This document shows positions 41,352 through 50,204 of a DNA stretch of 64,000 nucleotides, in pieces (the stretch's first letter is position 1; each line of letters begins with the position of its first letter). The DNA is taken from positions 62,001 through 126,000 of the forward strand of contig NZ_JAMSLX010000009.1 of NCBI RefSeq assembly GCF_023806085.1. Reading direction: 5' to 3'. The position numbers were made by a program, and so were the translations under genes. The notes beneath the pieces were generated by a model. It had not been told where the DNA came from and made no database searches. It saw nothing but the letters and a program-made list of their open reading frames with translations. The DNA is from Hephaestia sp. MAHUQ-44. GTDB taxonomy: Bacteria; Pseudomonadota; Alphaproteobacteria; Sphingomonadales; Sphingomonadaceae.

Positions 41352-42119
41352 ATGGAACAGCCTCTTAAAGGAAAAACCGCTCTCGTGACCGGGGCATCGC
41401 GGGGCATTGGCCGCGCCATCGCCGAACGTCTTGCAAAGGATGGCGCGACGGTCGCGCTGACCTACAACGCCAGCAAATCCGGCGCGGACGAGGTGGTCGC
41501 GGCCATCGAGAAAGCGGGAGGCACTGCGTTCGCGATCCATGCGGACCTTGTCGACCCCGCGACCGTCCCGACCTTGTTCGAGAGACTCGACGCCGAGTTC
41601 GCCAGGCGGAACGGAAGCAAAGCCCTCGATATTCTGGTCAACAATGCCGGCAATTTCGGCTTTGTTGGCTTCAAGGACGCGACGCCGGAAAGTTGGGATG
41701 CGCTGATCGCGGTTTACGCCCGCGCGCCCTTCTTCATCGTTCAGGCCGCTCTTGATCGTCTCGCCGATGGCGGACGCATCATCAACATCTCTTCCGCTGC
41801 CGCCACCAAGCCCGTGACAGCCGCGCCCGTTTACTCGATGGCCAAGGCGGCCATCAACAACCTGACCCATGCGCTCGCGTCCGAGCTGGGGCCGCGCGGC
41901 ATTACCGCGAACGCCGTGGCGCCGGGCTACACGCGAACCGACGGGAACGCCGCTCTTCGGGAGAATCACGAACTCGTAAAGGCGGTCGAGGCCGAAATCG
42001 CGCTGGGACGCTTTGGCGAGCCTTCGGAAATCGCCGCCGTCGTGGCGTTCCTGGCCTCCGATGACGGCCACTGGGTGACCGGCCAGACGATCGAAGCGAG
42101 CGGCGGCTACCGGCTCTGA
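41352..42119 (+). CDS. Short-chain dehydrogenase/reductase (SDR 2)
   Basis: A 255-residue classical SDR: TALVTGASRGIGRAIAERLA, LVNNAGNFGFVGF, IINISSAAATKPVTAAPVYS and SMAKAAINNLTHALASELG (YxxxK as YSMAK). The start at 41352 has AAGGA seven bases upstream; an ATG at 41337 is in frame. It follows SDR 1 by 63 bases and precedes the reductase-like gene by 28, so the three form one operon. Confidence 0.9.
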   Translation: MEQPLKGKTALVTGASRGIGRAIAERLAKDGATVALTYNASKSGADEVVAAIEKAGGTAFAIHADLVDPATVPTLFERLDAEFARRNGSKALDILVNNAGNFGFVGFKDATPESWDALIAVYARAPFFIVQAALDRLADGGRIINISSAAATKPVTAAPVYSMAKAAINNLTHALASELGPRGITANAVAPGYTRTDGNAALRENHELVKAVEAEIALGRFGEPSEIAAVVAFLASDDGHWVTGQTIEASGGYRL

Positions 42120-42147
42120 CCACCGAAACAAACCGAAGGAGAATATC

Positions 42148-42750
42148 ATGAGCTATGCAATCATTGGATTCGGCGAGATCGGCCGCGCCCTCGCCAGGGC
42201 GTTTGCCCGCCAAGGCATCGAAGTATCCGTCGCAACCACGCGCGATCCGGCAAGATTCGCATCCGATGTCGCGGCGATCGGCCCCGAGGTCATTCCCGCG
42301 ACGCTGGCGGACGCCGTCCGGGCGGACATCATCTTTTTGGCCGTCCGTTTCCAGTCGCATCCGGATGTCGCGAAGGCGCTGCCCACATGGCAGGGGAAGA
42401 TCATCGTCGACGTGACCAACGCCTACGGCGTGCCCCCCGAGGAGCTGGGAGGGCAGCCTTCCGCCAAGGTCGTCGCGCAGGCCTTCGGTGGCGGGCGCGT
42501 GGTCAAGGGGTTCAACCATCTGGCCGCCGCCGCCCTGGCGCAGGACCCGGCCGTGCATGGCGGCAGGAGAGTCGTGTTCCTGTCCAGCGACGATAACGAC
42601 GCCACAACGGAGATCGCTGCGCTCGCGGAACATCTCGGCTTCGCGCCGGTCAGGCTCGGCGGCCTGTCGGAAGGCGGACTGCTCGTGCACGGGCAGGGAG
42701 ATCGCTGGGGCCAACTGATCTTCCAGGACCTGGTCAGGTTCGACCGATAA
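42148..42750 (+). CDS. NADPH-dependent F420-reductase-like oxidoreductase
   Basis: A 200-residue Rossmann protein: MSYAIIGFGEIGRALARAFA (dinucleotide binding), VSVATTRDP (NADP-type), IIFLAVRFQSHPDVAKALP and IIVDVTNAYGVPPEEL. It belongs to the F420_oxidored superfamily fold; members in non-F420 bacteria use NADP and substrates that are mostly unknown. AAGGAG precedes the ATG. Confidence 0.82.
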   Translation: MSYAIIGFGEIGRALARAFARQGIEVSVATTRDPARFASDVAAIGPEVIPATLADAVRADIIFLAVRFQSHPDVAKALPTWQGKIIVDVTNAYGVPPEELGGQPSAKVVAQAFGGGRVVKGFNHLAAAALAQDPAVHGGRRVVFLSSDDNDATTEIAALAEHLGFAPVRLGGLSEGGLLVHGQGDRWGQLIFQDLVRFDR

Positions 42751-43036
42751 ACACGACGTCGCCACCGGGTGTACGTCGATACGCAGGCACTCGCACGAAA
42801 CCTCGCCGACAGACATGCCTGGGCCCGCGTAGCGCTAACCGTCAAAGGCCACCGGCTCGGGCTGGACGGTGGATCAGGCGGGTACGCGCCCTCACACGCT
42901 ATGCCCTCATTGCACGTCCAGCTGACCGTTCCCGCCGACATAGCTGTCATTCCCTGCCTTGGATCAGGTTGTCGAAAACTGCCCTTCGTTCAGGCACGCG
43001 CCGGCGACGGCAAGGGGCCGCTAGCGGTCCGACGGT

Positions 43037-45283
43037 ATGGGGCTAGAAATTACAGAAGGCGGCCCTCGTTTAACGATGTGTCTGAACATTGATAGCGTTT
43101 GTGCGGCTGCCCGGATATACGACAGGGGATGTAGGTGCGGGAGGGGGTCCATTTCCAACATCAAAATACAAAAAGCATTTCGCCCGCGTGCGCGATTGCT
43201 CGCGCTTCTGGGGGAGCAGCTGATCGACAATGCACGTCTTGCTGTCTTCGAAATGGTCAAGAACGCCTACGATGCCGACGCCAATATCGTTGTAGTAACG
43301 CTGGCTGCACCTGAGCGGAGTGCCGGTACTATCTCCGTCGTCGATGATGGCTCAGGTATGATGCTCGAGACGTTGACAGATGTCTGGCTGGAACCCGGTG
43401 CGGACATGCGTGAAATTCAGCGTATCGGCGGCATACGGACGCCAAAGTACAAGCGGCTTCCACTCGGAGAAAAGGGAGTTGGCAGGTTTGCGGCACACAA
43501 GCTCGGAAACAGGATCAGACTCTGGACCCGCGCAAAGGGCGAGCCCGAGCTGCATGTCGATATCAACTGGTCGGAGCAGATCGGCCGCCGCTACATGGAT
43601 GAAACAGAAATCTCGATCGTCGAGACCGACTCGGTCTATTTCAAGAAGGGCAGGACCGGAACGCGGATCGAGATAACCGATCTCAAGTCTGTCTGGACGC
43701 GAGGTGATGTTCGCCGGCTGTGGCGCAACGTGACATCCATTTCAGCACCTTTCACCACCGCAGACGATTTCGACGTATCGCTGCTCGTTCCTGGCCACGA
43801 GTCCTGGGTGAATGATCTCCTTGACGTCAATGACATCCTCGGCGCAGCGTTGTGGAAGTATGACTTCTGCTTTGACGAGCACGGATTCCGGTGGAATTAT
43901 TCGTTCCGACCTCCGCCCGGCATGGGTCTGGAGGGACGTTCGGATTCGGCCGCGCGTGAGGGCTTGCCGCTGCCAAAGCGGCTTGCGGAAGACTTCTTCG
44001 ACGAAAGCCCGCTTCCTGGCAGCATCCCCACATCGTTCGTCGACGGCATCGGCCCCGTAGAGGGGAGCTTCTTCGTGTTCGACCAGGACAGGGAAGTCGC
44101 AGCGTTCATTCCCGAACAGAGCCAGATCGCCACATTCCTAGAAGAGAATGGAGGCGTACGCGTCTACCGGGACGACATCAGGGTCTACAGTTATGGCGAG
44201 CCGGGCGATGATTGGCTCGGCCTGGATCTCCGCCGGGTGAACCAGCCGACCCGTGCCATCAGCAACAACAACATTGTCGGCCTGATCAGCCTCGATATGG
44301 ATCTCAGCAGCGAATTGCGCGAAAAAACCAGTCGCGACGGGTTCGATGACAATATCGCCTACCAGAGGCTGCGGGCGATTGTGTTGTCCGCGCTGACGCA
44401 CCTTGAAGGCATGCGCACAGTCGATAAGGGGCGGATGCGGCGGGTTCTCTCCAAGAATGCTAAGGAATCCCGGATCAGTCCGAACTCAGCGATCGCGGAA
44501 CTCCGGAAGGAGGTCGAGAAGCGATCGCTCGGCCCCGAGATCACGAAGCTGGTCGATAAGGTAGAATCCCGCGTCCAGGAGATGCAGGATACGCTTCTGC
44601 GGCCTGGCGCTACCCAGATGCACGTCGCGACGCTCTTTCATGAGGTGGAACACGGCGTCCGGGCGCTCAATGCGGCGATACGTCGCGGCGAGCCGATCGA
44701 GAAGCTGCAGCAGCGTTCGGGATCGCTGATCGAGCTGCTCGACAGTTTCGCTAACTTCTTCCGGAAAACCCCCGAGACCCAGGTCAAGGCTTCCGATCTG
44801 GTGCGGACTGTCTGCCAGCTGAATGCCGACCGTTTCGATCGCCACAGGGTCATCCTCTCCACTCCGATTGTGACCAACGAAGCGCGCGACTTCGAGCTGC
44901 GTGTGCCGCGCAACATCGTGATGGGTGCGATCTCGAATATCCTCGACAATTCGATCTACTGGCTGGATCAGCGATGGCCGTTCGATGTGCGCAAGAGCCG
45001 TCGGGCGATAGTCGTCACCACCAGTGATTATTTTGAAGAGGGACCGGCGCTCATACTGGCGGACAACGGTCCCGGTTATCGGCTCGCGCCAGAAGATGTG
45101 CTGCAGCCCTTCATTACACTGAAGCCCGACGGCATGGGCATCGGAATGTATTATGCGCGGCTGGTCATGGAGGCTTGCGGCGGTTTTGTCGCTTTCCCCG
45201 CTGCGGAGGATGTCGGACTCTCTAAAGCATATGACGGAGCCGTGACGGCACTCGTCTTTTCGAAGGGGGAATGGTGCAAGTGA
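43037..45283 (+). CDS. Double-GHKL ATPase: MORC/Hsp90-like N domain and histidine-kinase-like C domain
   Basis: A protein of up to 748 residues. The N-terminal GHKL ATPase has FEMVKNAYDADANIVVV, ISVVDDGSGMMLETLTDVWL and LPLGEKGVGRFAAHKLG, the pattern of MutL/Hsp90/MORC ATPases. The C-terminal half has a helical pair with LFHEVEHGVRALNA (residue about 533), then a second ATPase: NIVMGAISNILDNSIYWLD, PALILADNGPGYRL and KPDGMGIGMYYARLVMEA. No transmembrane segment. Co-operonic with a receiver-domain protein (overlapping by 13 bases) and a restriction enzyme. The start is uncertain: ATG 43037 and 43076 lack good sites, while ATT at 43151 follows GGGAGGGGG and gives the expected family N terminus. 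Confidence 0.85.
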   Translation: MGLEITEGGPRLTMCLNIDSVCAAARIYDRGCRCGRGSISNIKIQKAFRPRARLLALLGEQLIDNARLAVFEMVKNAYDADANIVVVTLAAPERSAGTISVVDDGSGMMLETLTDVWLEPGADMREIQRIGGIRTPKYKRLPLGEKGVGRFAAHKLGNRIRLWTRAKGEPELHVDINWSEQIGRRYMDETEISIVETDSVYFKKGRTGTRIEITDLKSVWTRGDVRRLWRNVTSISAPFTTADDFDVSLLVPGHESWVNDLLDVNDILGAALWKYDFCFDEHGFRWNYSFRPPPGMGLEGRSDSAAREGLPLPKRLAEDFFDESPLPGSIPTSFVDGIGPVEGSFFVFDQDREVAAFIPEQSQIATFLEENGGVRVYRDDIRVYSYGEPGDDWLGLDLRRVNQPTRAISNNNIVGLISLDMDLSSELREKTSRDGFDDNIAYQRLRAIVLSALTHLEGMRTVDKGRMRRVLSKNAKESRISPNSAIAELRKEVEKRSLGPEITKLVDKVESRVQEMQDTLLRPGATQMHVATLFHEVEHGVRALNAAIRRGEPIEKLQQRSGSLIELLDSFANFFRKTPETQVKASDLVRTVCQLNADRFDRHRVILSTPIVTNEARDFELRVPRNIVMGAISNILDNSIYWLDQRWPFDVRKSRRAIVVTTSDYFEEGPALILADNGPGYRLAPEDVLQPFITLKPDGMGIGMYYARLVMEACGGFVAFPAAEDVGLSKAYDGAVTALVFSKGEWCK

Positions 45284-46614
45284 TCATTGCACCACGGATC
45301 ATCGCCGTCGATGACAATCCAGAACATCTCAAAGCGCTCGAAGAGGCGTTCGACGGCCTGGGCGGATTTTGTGAATGTATCGAGTTCGGGCGGGCGAGCG
45401 ATAGAACCGTGCCCTTCACAAGCGGCGTCCGGGTGCTGTTCATGGATATCAATCTTCTTCCCGGCGCCGCGGCCGACTTCGGCCCGCGGACCTTCTCGCC
45501 GATCGTCACGATCGTCCGGAAGCTCATCAGCCCGGATAATGGCCCGTATGCGCTGGTCACATGGACCAACAACGTCGCCGCCCATGACGCGCTCACGGAC
45601 TATCTCGAGCAGCAGCTCTCACAGGATCTTCAACCCTGCGCTACCTATTGCCTGCCAAAGGAGGGGCATCTGGAAGACCCGCCGGCGCTAATGGCCAAGC
45701 TCCGCGCACTCCACGGTGACATCCCCGGCCTCGCGATGCTTCTTGACTGGGAACGGGCCGTCACGAACGCCGCAGATCGCAGTGTTCTGCAGATCGCGAG
45801 ACTTTCCGGCCTTTACGGCCGGCAGCAGGGCAACGCCGTGGCGCAGGCTGTGCGGGCCATCAGCCGGGCGTCCGCAGGGGCTACGGAAGCAGATATTCAT
45901 CCGTTCCGAGCGTTCACCCAGGGGATGTCGGCAGTGTTAGCCGATCAGCTTGAGCGCAGTTTGCCCGTCACTGAGACCGAAGCAGCATGGAAAGCGGCGT
46001 TGACGGTCGCCGCGCCTGCCGATCCTGATGACCGGCAGCGCGCCGCACTCAACACCTTCTTTCACATCGAGAAGGCGCAGGACGTAGGGTTGGCGCTCGG
46101 CGCGATCTATGAAGCTCCCTTTTCAGCTATCAGCCGCTACCTCCTTCCGGCGCACAAGACCAAGACGGCAGCTCTGCTTAGCCAGGAGTTCGTCCCGCTT
46201 AAGAGCAACCGCCTTCAGGATGACGCGGCGAGGAAGACGTTCGGACGACGGTGCAACTTCCGGCTGATCCAGCTGGGGGCACCGTGTGATCATTCCAACA
46301 ACAAGGTCAAGGTGCCGGATTTACTCCTTGCCGTAGAAGTTCCGGAGATAGCCTTTGATGACACCGACCTAAGGAACAAGGCTCAGTTCCGCGACACGCC
46401 GGCGAAATCCGATTGGCTGTTTCAGACGCCTCCGCTTCTCTCGACAGCAGGCCGATACGTCCTGGTGGTGAACATGCGGTTCCGCATCAGTGTGCCCATG
46501 ATCGAGCTTGGCGGTCTCAAACGCATCGGTCGGCTTCGCGAGGCACTTGCCAGCGAGATCGCGACGCATTCAGCCAACTTCTCGACCCGGCCTGGGATCA
46601 TCGAATTCCGTTAG
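45271..46614 (+). CDS. Receiver-domain protein with long unknown C-terminal domain
   Basis: A 447-residue protein. Residues about 8-140 form a response-regulator receiver: IIAVDDNPEHLKALEEAF (acidic pair), VRVLFMDINLLPG with the probable phospho-acceptor Asp near residue 58, and PYALVTWTNNVA with the conserved Thr. The remaining 300 residues do not resemble a DNA-binding output domain and are unrecognised; they include a late segment (NNKVKVPDLLLAVEVPEIAF). It overlaps the kinase-like gene and lies 11 bases before the nuclease, so it probably relays a signal from the ATPase to the nuclease. An alternative start is the GTG at 45280. Confidence 0.78.
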   Translation: MVQVIIAPRIIAVDDNPEHLKALEEAFDGLGGFCECIEFGRASDRTVPFTSGVRVLFMDINLLPGAAADFGPRTFSPIVTIVRKLISPDNGPYALVTWTNNVAAHDALTDYLEQQLSQDLQPCATYCLPKEGHLEDPPALMAKLRALHGDIPGLAMLLDWERAVTNAADRSVLQIARLSGLYGRQQGNAVAQAVRAISRASAGATEADIHPFRAFTQGMSAVLADQLERSLPVTETEAAWKAALTVAAPADPDDRQRAALNTFFHIEKAQDVGLALGAIYEAPFSAISRYLLPAHKTKTAALLSQEFVPLKSNRLQDDAARKTFGRRCNFRLIQLGAPCDHSNNKVKVPDLLLAVEVPEIAFDDTDLRNKAQFRDTPAKSDWLFQTPPLLSTAGRYVLVVNMRFRISVPMIELGGLKRIGRLREALASEIATHSANFSTRPGIIEFR

Positions 46615-46625
46615 AGGTTTGCGGC

Positions 46626-47801
46626 GTGACTACGATCAGTTTCTCAGAACTTGCAGGCGCCGACCTCCAGATCGATGCGATCTATGAGGGAGGAAGACGC
46701 GGCAACGCTGGTGATGATCCTCTCGGGCCGCTGTTGAAAGTCAGCAACAGCGGCGGCTTCCGCTACCGCGGCAATATGGATTGCTTCAGTCTGATCGTTC
46801 TGACGACGGGCATGGCGGATCCGGACTGGCCTGACGAGATGAACCGCGAAACGGGCGTCTTCACTTACTATGGTGACAACAAGCTCGCCGGACAGGTACT
46901 CCATGCAACACCCCGGCGGGGCAATGAGATTCTGCGCCGGGTGTTTGAGGACGCTCATGCCGGAACCGAAGGACGTCACCGCATCCCGCCAATTCTGGCA
47001 TTCGCCAACACCGGCAACTGGCGGGATGTCGAATTCCTCGGCCTGATGGTCCCCGGGACATCGGAGCTCAAGGCGACCGAAGACCTTGTCGCGGTCTGGC
47101 ACACGGCGGCTGGGAAGCGTTTCCAGAACTACCGTGCCCGCTTCACGGTCCTTGATGCAGGAGTGGTTTCACGCAGCTGGATAGACGACATCATTAGGGG
47201 GAACGATCTGCTGGAACGCGCGCCGCCGGCTTGGCGGCTCTGGCGTGATACAGGCCAGCATCGCCCTCTGCGTAGCGCAAGGTCGCTCCCATGGCGGTCA
47301 AAAATCGAGCAGCAGCCGGAAGATGATGACGGCAGAGCCATGATCGCGGCGATCCACGCGCACTTCGCGCCATCACCACACCGGTTCGAACATTTTGCCG
47401 CGAGGCTCGTTGAACTCCTGCTGCCGAACGCACACGATATCGATGTCACACGCCCGTCGCGTGATGGAGGCAGGGATGCGGTTGGAAAACTACGCGTGGG
47501 CCGGGAAGACATCTCAATCAATGTGGATTTTGCGCTTGAGGCGAAATGCTATGGGCAGGGCAATTCGGTCGGCGTGAGAGAAATGTCGCGGCTCATCTCG
47601 CGGCTCCGGCATCGTCAGTTTGGCATCATCGTGACGACAAGTCATGTCGATCAGCAGGCGTACCGCGAAATCAAGGAAGATCAGCACCCCATCATCGTCG
47701 TTTCGGCCAGGGATATCGTGCGCCTTATCCGGACCGACGGACGCTCCGACCGGAAATCAGTTCAGGCATGGCTTGACATGGAGTTCAGCGACGATGGTTA
47801 G
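46626..47801 (+). CDS. Restriction endonuclease: AspBHI-type N domain plus Mrr-like PD-(D/E)XK nuclease
   Basis: A 391-residue protein from the GTG at 46626 (AGAGG upstream). The N-terminal part, ADLQIDAIYEGGRRGNAGDD then GPLLKVSNSGGFRYRG, resembles the modification-sensing N domain of AspBHI-type enzymes, which read 5-methylcytosine. The C-terminal Mrr-like domain has HRFEHFAARLVELLLP, TRPSRDGGRDAVGKL (catalytic Asp near 279) and FALEAKCYGQG (ExK near 305), then FGIIVTTSHVDQQAYREI. Its stop overlaps the convergent methylase stop by 4 bases. The effector of the system by inference. Confidence 0.82.
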   Translation: MTTISFSELAGADLQIDAIYEGGRRGNAGDDPLGPLLKVSNSGGFRYRGNMDCFSLIVLTTGMADPDWPDEMNRETGVFTYYGDNKLAGQVLHATPRRGNEILRRVFEDAHAGTEGRHRIPPILAFANTGNWRDVEFLGLMVPGTSELKATEDLVAVWHTAAGKRFQNYRARFTVLDAGVVSRSWIDDIIRGNDLLERAPPAWRLWRDTGQHRPLRSARSLPWRSKIEQQPEDDDGRAMIAAIHAHFAPSPHRFEHFAARLVELLLPNAHDIDVTRPSRDGGRDAVGKLRVGREDISINVDFALEAKCYGQGNSVGVREMSRLISRLRHRQFGIIVTTSHVDQQAYREIKEDQHPIIVVSARDIVRLIRTDGRSDRKSVQAWLDMEFSDDG

Positions 47802-48826
47802 GCCGCAGTCAACGTGCTGACTACAGCCTCCATGACAGGCGGGCAGACGCCGTTTCCCAGCAGGCGGATTCTATCCCGACGAGTTCCGTTTCCCAGAAAA
47901 TAGTCCGCGTCGAAGCCCATAGCGCGCCGAAGCTCCGGAACCTGCAGCATCCTCATCCGTGGTCCATCATCAGTCGGCGTCACAAGTGCAAACCGGTCAA
48001 CGGTCGTAATTGTCCGCAACGGCCGGACCAGAGGCTGCCACCCACCGCTGCCGTCGGTGCCATAATAGACGATGAGATATGGGGTGTTCTCGCCCAGCAC
48101 TGCTTCAGCGCGATCTGCTCTCGCGAGCGTATCTGCTGCCCTTCCGGGCTTTCTCAGTAGCGTGGTCGGCCAGACTCCGTCGGAGTCGAGAATGGAAGCC
48201 GCGCTACGCTTCCGGCCGCGTCGGCGATGATTGACTAGGGCCGGCTTTCCGGCGAGGTCTCCTACGATGAAAAGGCGACGCCTGCTCTGGGCGACGCCGT
48301 AGTCCTTGGAGTCAAGAATCTGCTCACCGATATTGTAGCCGAGTAGTTCCAGCTCCCGCTTTAGTTCGCCATAACGGGACCATGGGCGCATATGCACGAC
48401 ATTCTCGAGCACGAGCCACCTAGGTCGGAAGGTTCGGGCATACTCGACAACGGTCATCGCTGTTGCCCGACTTTCCTCACTCCTTGGTGCCGATCCTTTC
48501 GCGCATGTATGGTTGGTACATTCTGGAGACGCCAGAAGTAGATCAATTGTACCGATCTGCCGTCGAAGCGCCGCAAGGTTGATATCTTCAAGACGAGATG
48601 TCACGACATGCGCGCTATTGAAATTGTCTGCGTATGTGCGGGTGGCGACGGGATCCATATCGATGCCACCGCGCATCTCTATGCCAGCCGCACGGGCTCC
48701 GGCACTGCTGCCTCCGGCACCACAAAATATATCTAGACCCCTGACCACACATCCGCCTGACTTGCCATTTTCGCTAGGCTGCCAGGTCGCGGAGAAAAAG
48801 GCCAGGCCCGTCAAGGTCGGACGCAA
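47798..48826 (-). CDS. DNA (cytosine-5) methyltransferase
   Basis: A C5-methyltransferase of up to 342 residues. Motif I is RGLDIFCGAGGSSAGARAAG. Motif IV is LLLASPECTNHTCAKG, the SPEC(T) subclass with the catalytic Cys after PE. Motif VI is WLVLENVVHM, motif VIII GVAQSRRRLFIVG, and motif X LLGNGVCPPVMEAVVS. It methylates cytosine in an unknown target. The start may be the GTG at 48748, preceded by AGGCGG and placing motif I five residues from the N terminus; the ATG at 48826 adds a non-conserved extension. Downstream of vsr on the same strand. Confidence 0.9.
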   Translation of the reverse strand: MRPTLTGLAFFSATWQPSENGKSGGCVVRGLDIFCGAGGSSAGARAAGIEMRGGIDMDPVATRTYADNFNSAHVVTSRLEDINLAALRRQIGTIDLLLASPECTNHTCAKGSAPRSEESRATAMTVVEYARTFRPRWLVLENVVHMRPWSRYGELKRELELLGYNIGEQILDSKDYGVAQSRRRLFIVGDLAGKPALVNHRRRGRKRSAASILDSDGVWPTTLLRKPGRAADTLARADRAEAVLGENTPYLIVYYGTDGSGGWQPLVRPLRTITTVDRFALVTPTDDGPRMRMLQVPELRRAMGFDADYFLGNGTRRDRIRLLGNGVCPPVMEAVVSTLTAA

Positions 48827-48831
48827 AATAA

Positions 48832-49251
48832 TTATTGCGTGCGAATGCCGCCCAGGATCGATCGGAGGCGTCCGGCAAGCGCTTGGCGGTCCCTGGTTTC
48901 ACATTCCCAGATGACCTCCACCTGCCAGCCGAGTTCGCACAATTCTCTTTCGCTTCGCGCGTCTCTCTCCACATTCGCAGCAAATTTCGCGATCCAGAAC
49001 TCTTGTCTAGTTGAGGGGGTGGTGCAGTTCCGGCAGCCCGTATGCCGGTGCCAGAAACAGCCATGAACGAAAATTGCCAACCGCTGGCGGGGGAAGACGA
49101 GATCAGGCGTTCCGGGCAGATCCTTCCTGTGAAGCCGATATCGAAGGCCGAGTGAATGGGCCGTCCGCCGGACAACCATCTCCGGGGCGGTGTCTTTCCG
49201 CCCGATCCGGCGCATATTCTCGCTGCGCCGCTCGGGGCTGATCTTATCCAT
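48832..49251 (-). CDS. vsr: Very short patch repair endonuclease Vsr
   Basis: A 139-residue Vsr nuclease that nicks next to T:G mismatches made by deamination of methylated cytosine. It has MDKISPERRSENMRRIGRKD, the metal Asp in DLPGTPDLVFPRQRLAIFVH, GCFWHRHTGCRNCTTPSTR with the zinc ligands, and VEVIWECETRD. The ATG at 49251 gives the family N terminus. It lies just upstream of the cytosine methylase, the standard vsr-dcm pairing. Confidence 0.93.
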   Translation of the reverse strand: MDKISPERRSENMRRIGRKDTAPEMVVRRTAHSLGLRYRLHRKDLPGTPDLVFPRQRLAIFVHGCFWHRHTGCRNCTTPSTRQEFWIAKFAANVERDARSERELCELGWQVEVIWECETRDRQALAGRLRSILGGIRTQ

Positions 49252-49751
49252 GGCGCATGACCATTCTTCTCCGCAATCCGATCCTGTCGACAGCTTTTCT
49301 AAGGTCAATGATCTGCCCGGATGGCTATCCCTTCCGCTGCGTACTTCCTTGCTCAAGCCGTAGAACCGTCACAAATCCGGTCGCCGATCGGCGATGCAGG
49401 GCACCACCAAGTTTAGCTTACTGATGGATGAAGCCAACATTCAGCGCCGTGCGCAAAAGGAGCTATCTCAATGACAGCGCTCGCGGAGGGCGGCTTTTAG
49501 GATAGATAGATAGATTGACGGCTGAACGACCGAAATTGAAGTGCGAAGCTGCTGGCGGACGTGGCCGCATCGAACGGCGGCTATTCGCAAGTTGCCCCTT
49601 CAACCTGCCGTTCCGGTCAGTCGAACATGTTGGTCGATCGCGGTCGCCGATGGTGCCGATGAATATAGGACAGCGTTGTGAATACTCTTTACCTCCTCGA
49701 ACGGGCGGCTATTGAGTCGCTCGCCGAGAGACAGCTTCATCAGTCAACAGC
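49252..49751. other. Intergenic region without a credible gene
   Basis: About 500 bases between vsr and the vapC toxin. Short open frames lack ribosome sites and family features. A four-unit GATA stretch occurs near 49501-49515. GC content appears lower than around it, fitting a junction between separately acquired cargo segments. Confidence 0.4.
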
Positions 49752-50204
49752 CTAGTGAACTTGCAAGAAGTCGCCGGGCGTTCTGACGTCGAGCGCCGGA
49801 AACAGACCGCGCATATGGCCGATATTCCAGGTGATGATCGTCGCGATGCCATGAGCGACCGCCACCTCACCGATCATCCGGTCATAAAGACGCGGGCCGA
49901 TCCCGCCGTCCCCGGCATAGCTGCGCACGGTCTCGAACGTCTGCGCGGGCGTGAGGCCGATCAACTGGGTGATGCTCCTAACGCTCTCTAGCGCCGCCCA
50001 GGCTTCCTCGGCCGTGAACCGGAACGGCGCGTGCGGGCCGCGCCGGGTCAGGGTACTGTAGGCTTCAGCATAGCTGTGCGCGGCAATGCCCAGCGTCGCG
50101 CCGCGCGCGCCATCGAACAGATCGGCCGATGCGGTATGATGCTCATGCTCGCCGGCGAGCGCGGCGATGATCACATTGCTGTCGACCAGCGCGTCAATCT
50201 TCAA
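49752..50204 (-). CDS. vapC: VapC-type PIN-domain toxin
   Basis: A 150-residue PIN-domain RNase: DALVDSNVIIAALAGEHEHH (first catalytic Asp), AHSYAEAYSTLTRR (Glu), and GPRLYDRMIGEVAVAHGIAT (Asp) then IITWNIGHMRGL with the usual TxN/H ending. The likely start is the TTG at 50204, inside the last codons of the antitoxin; the frame is open much further upstream only as a shadow of vapB. Member of a type II toxin-antitoxin pair. Confidence 0.85.
   Translation of the reverse strand: MKIDALVDSNVIIAALAGEHEHHTASADLFDGARGATLGIAAHSYAEAYSTLTRRGPHAPFRFTAEEAWAALESVRSITQLIGLTPAQTFETVRSYAGDGGIGPRLYDRMIGEVAVAHGIATIITWNIGHMRGLFPALDVRTPGDFLQVH

Noticed and set aside
47798..48826. Catalytic motif loss in the cytosine methylase (SPEC instead of PPC)
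   Set aside because: The SPEC(T)NH variant is a recurring subclass of C5-methylases that keeps the catalytic Cys, so it is not evidence of inactivation.
49501..49515. GATA tetranucleotide repeat as a phase-variation tract
   Set aside because: Only about four units and not inside or directly before a gene.
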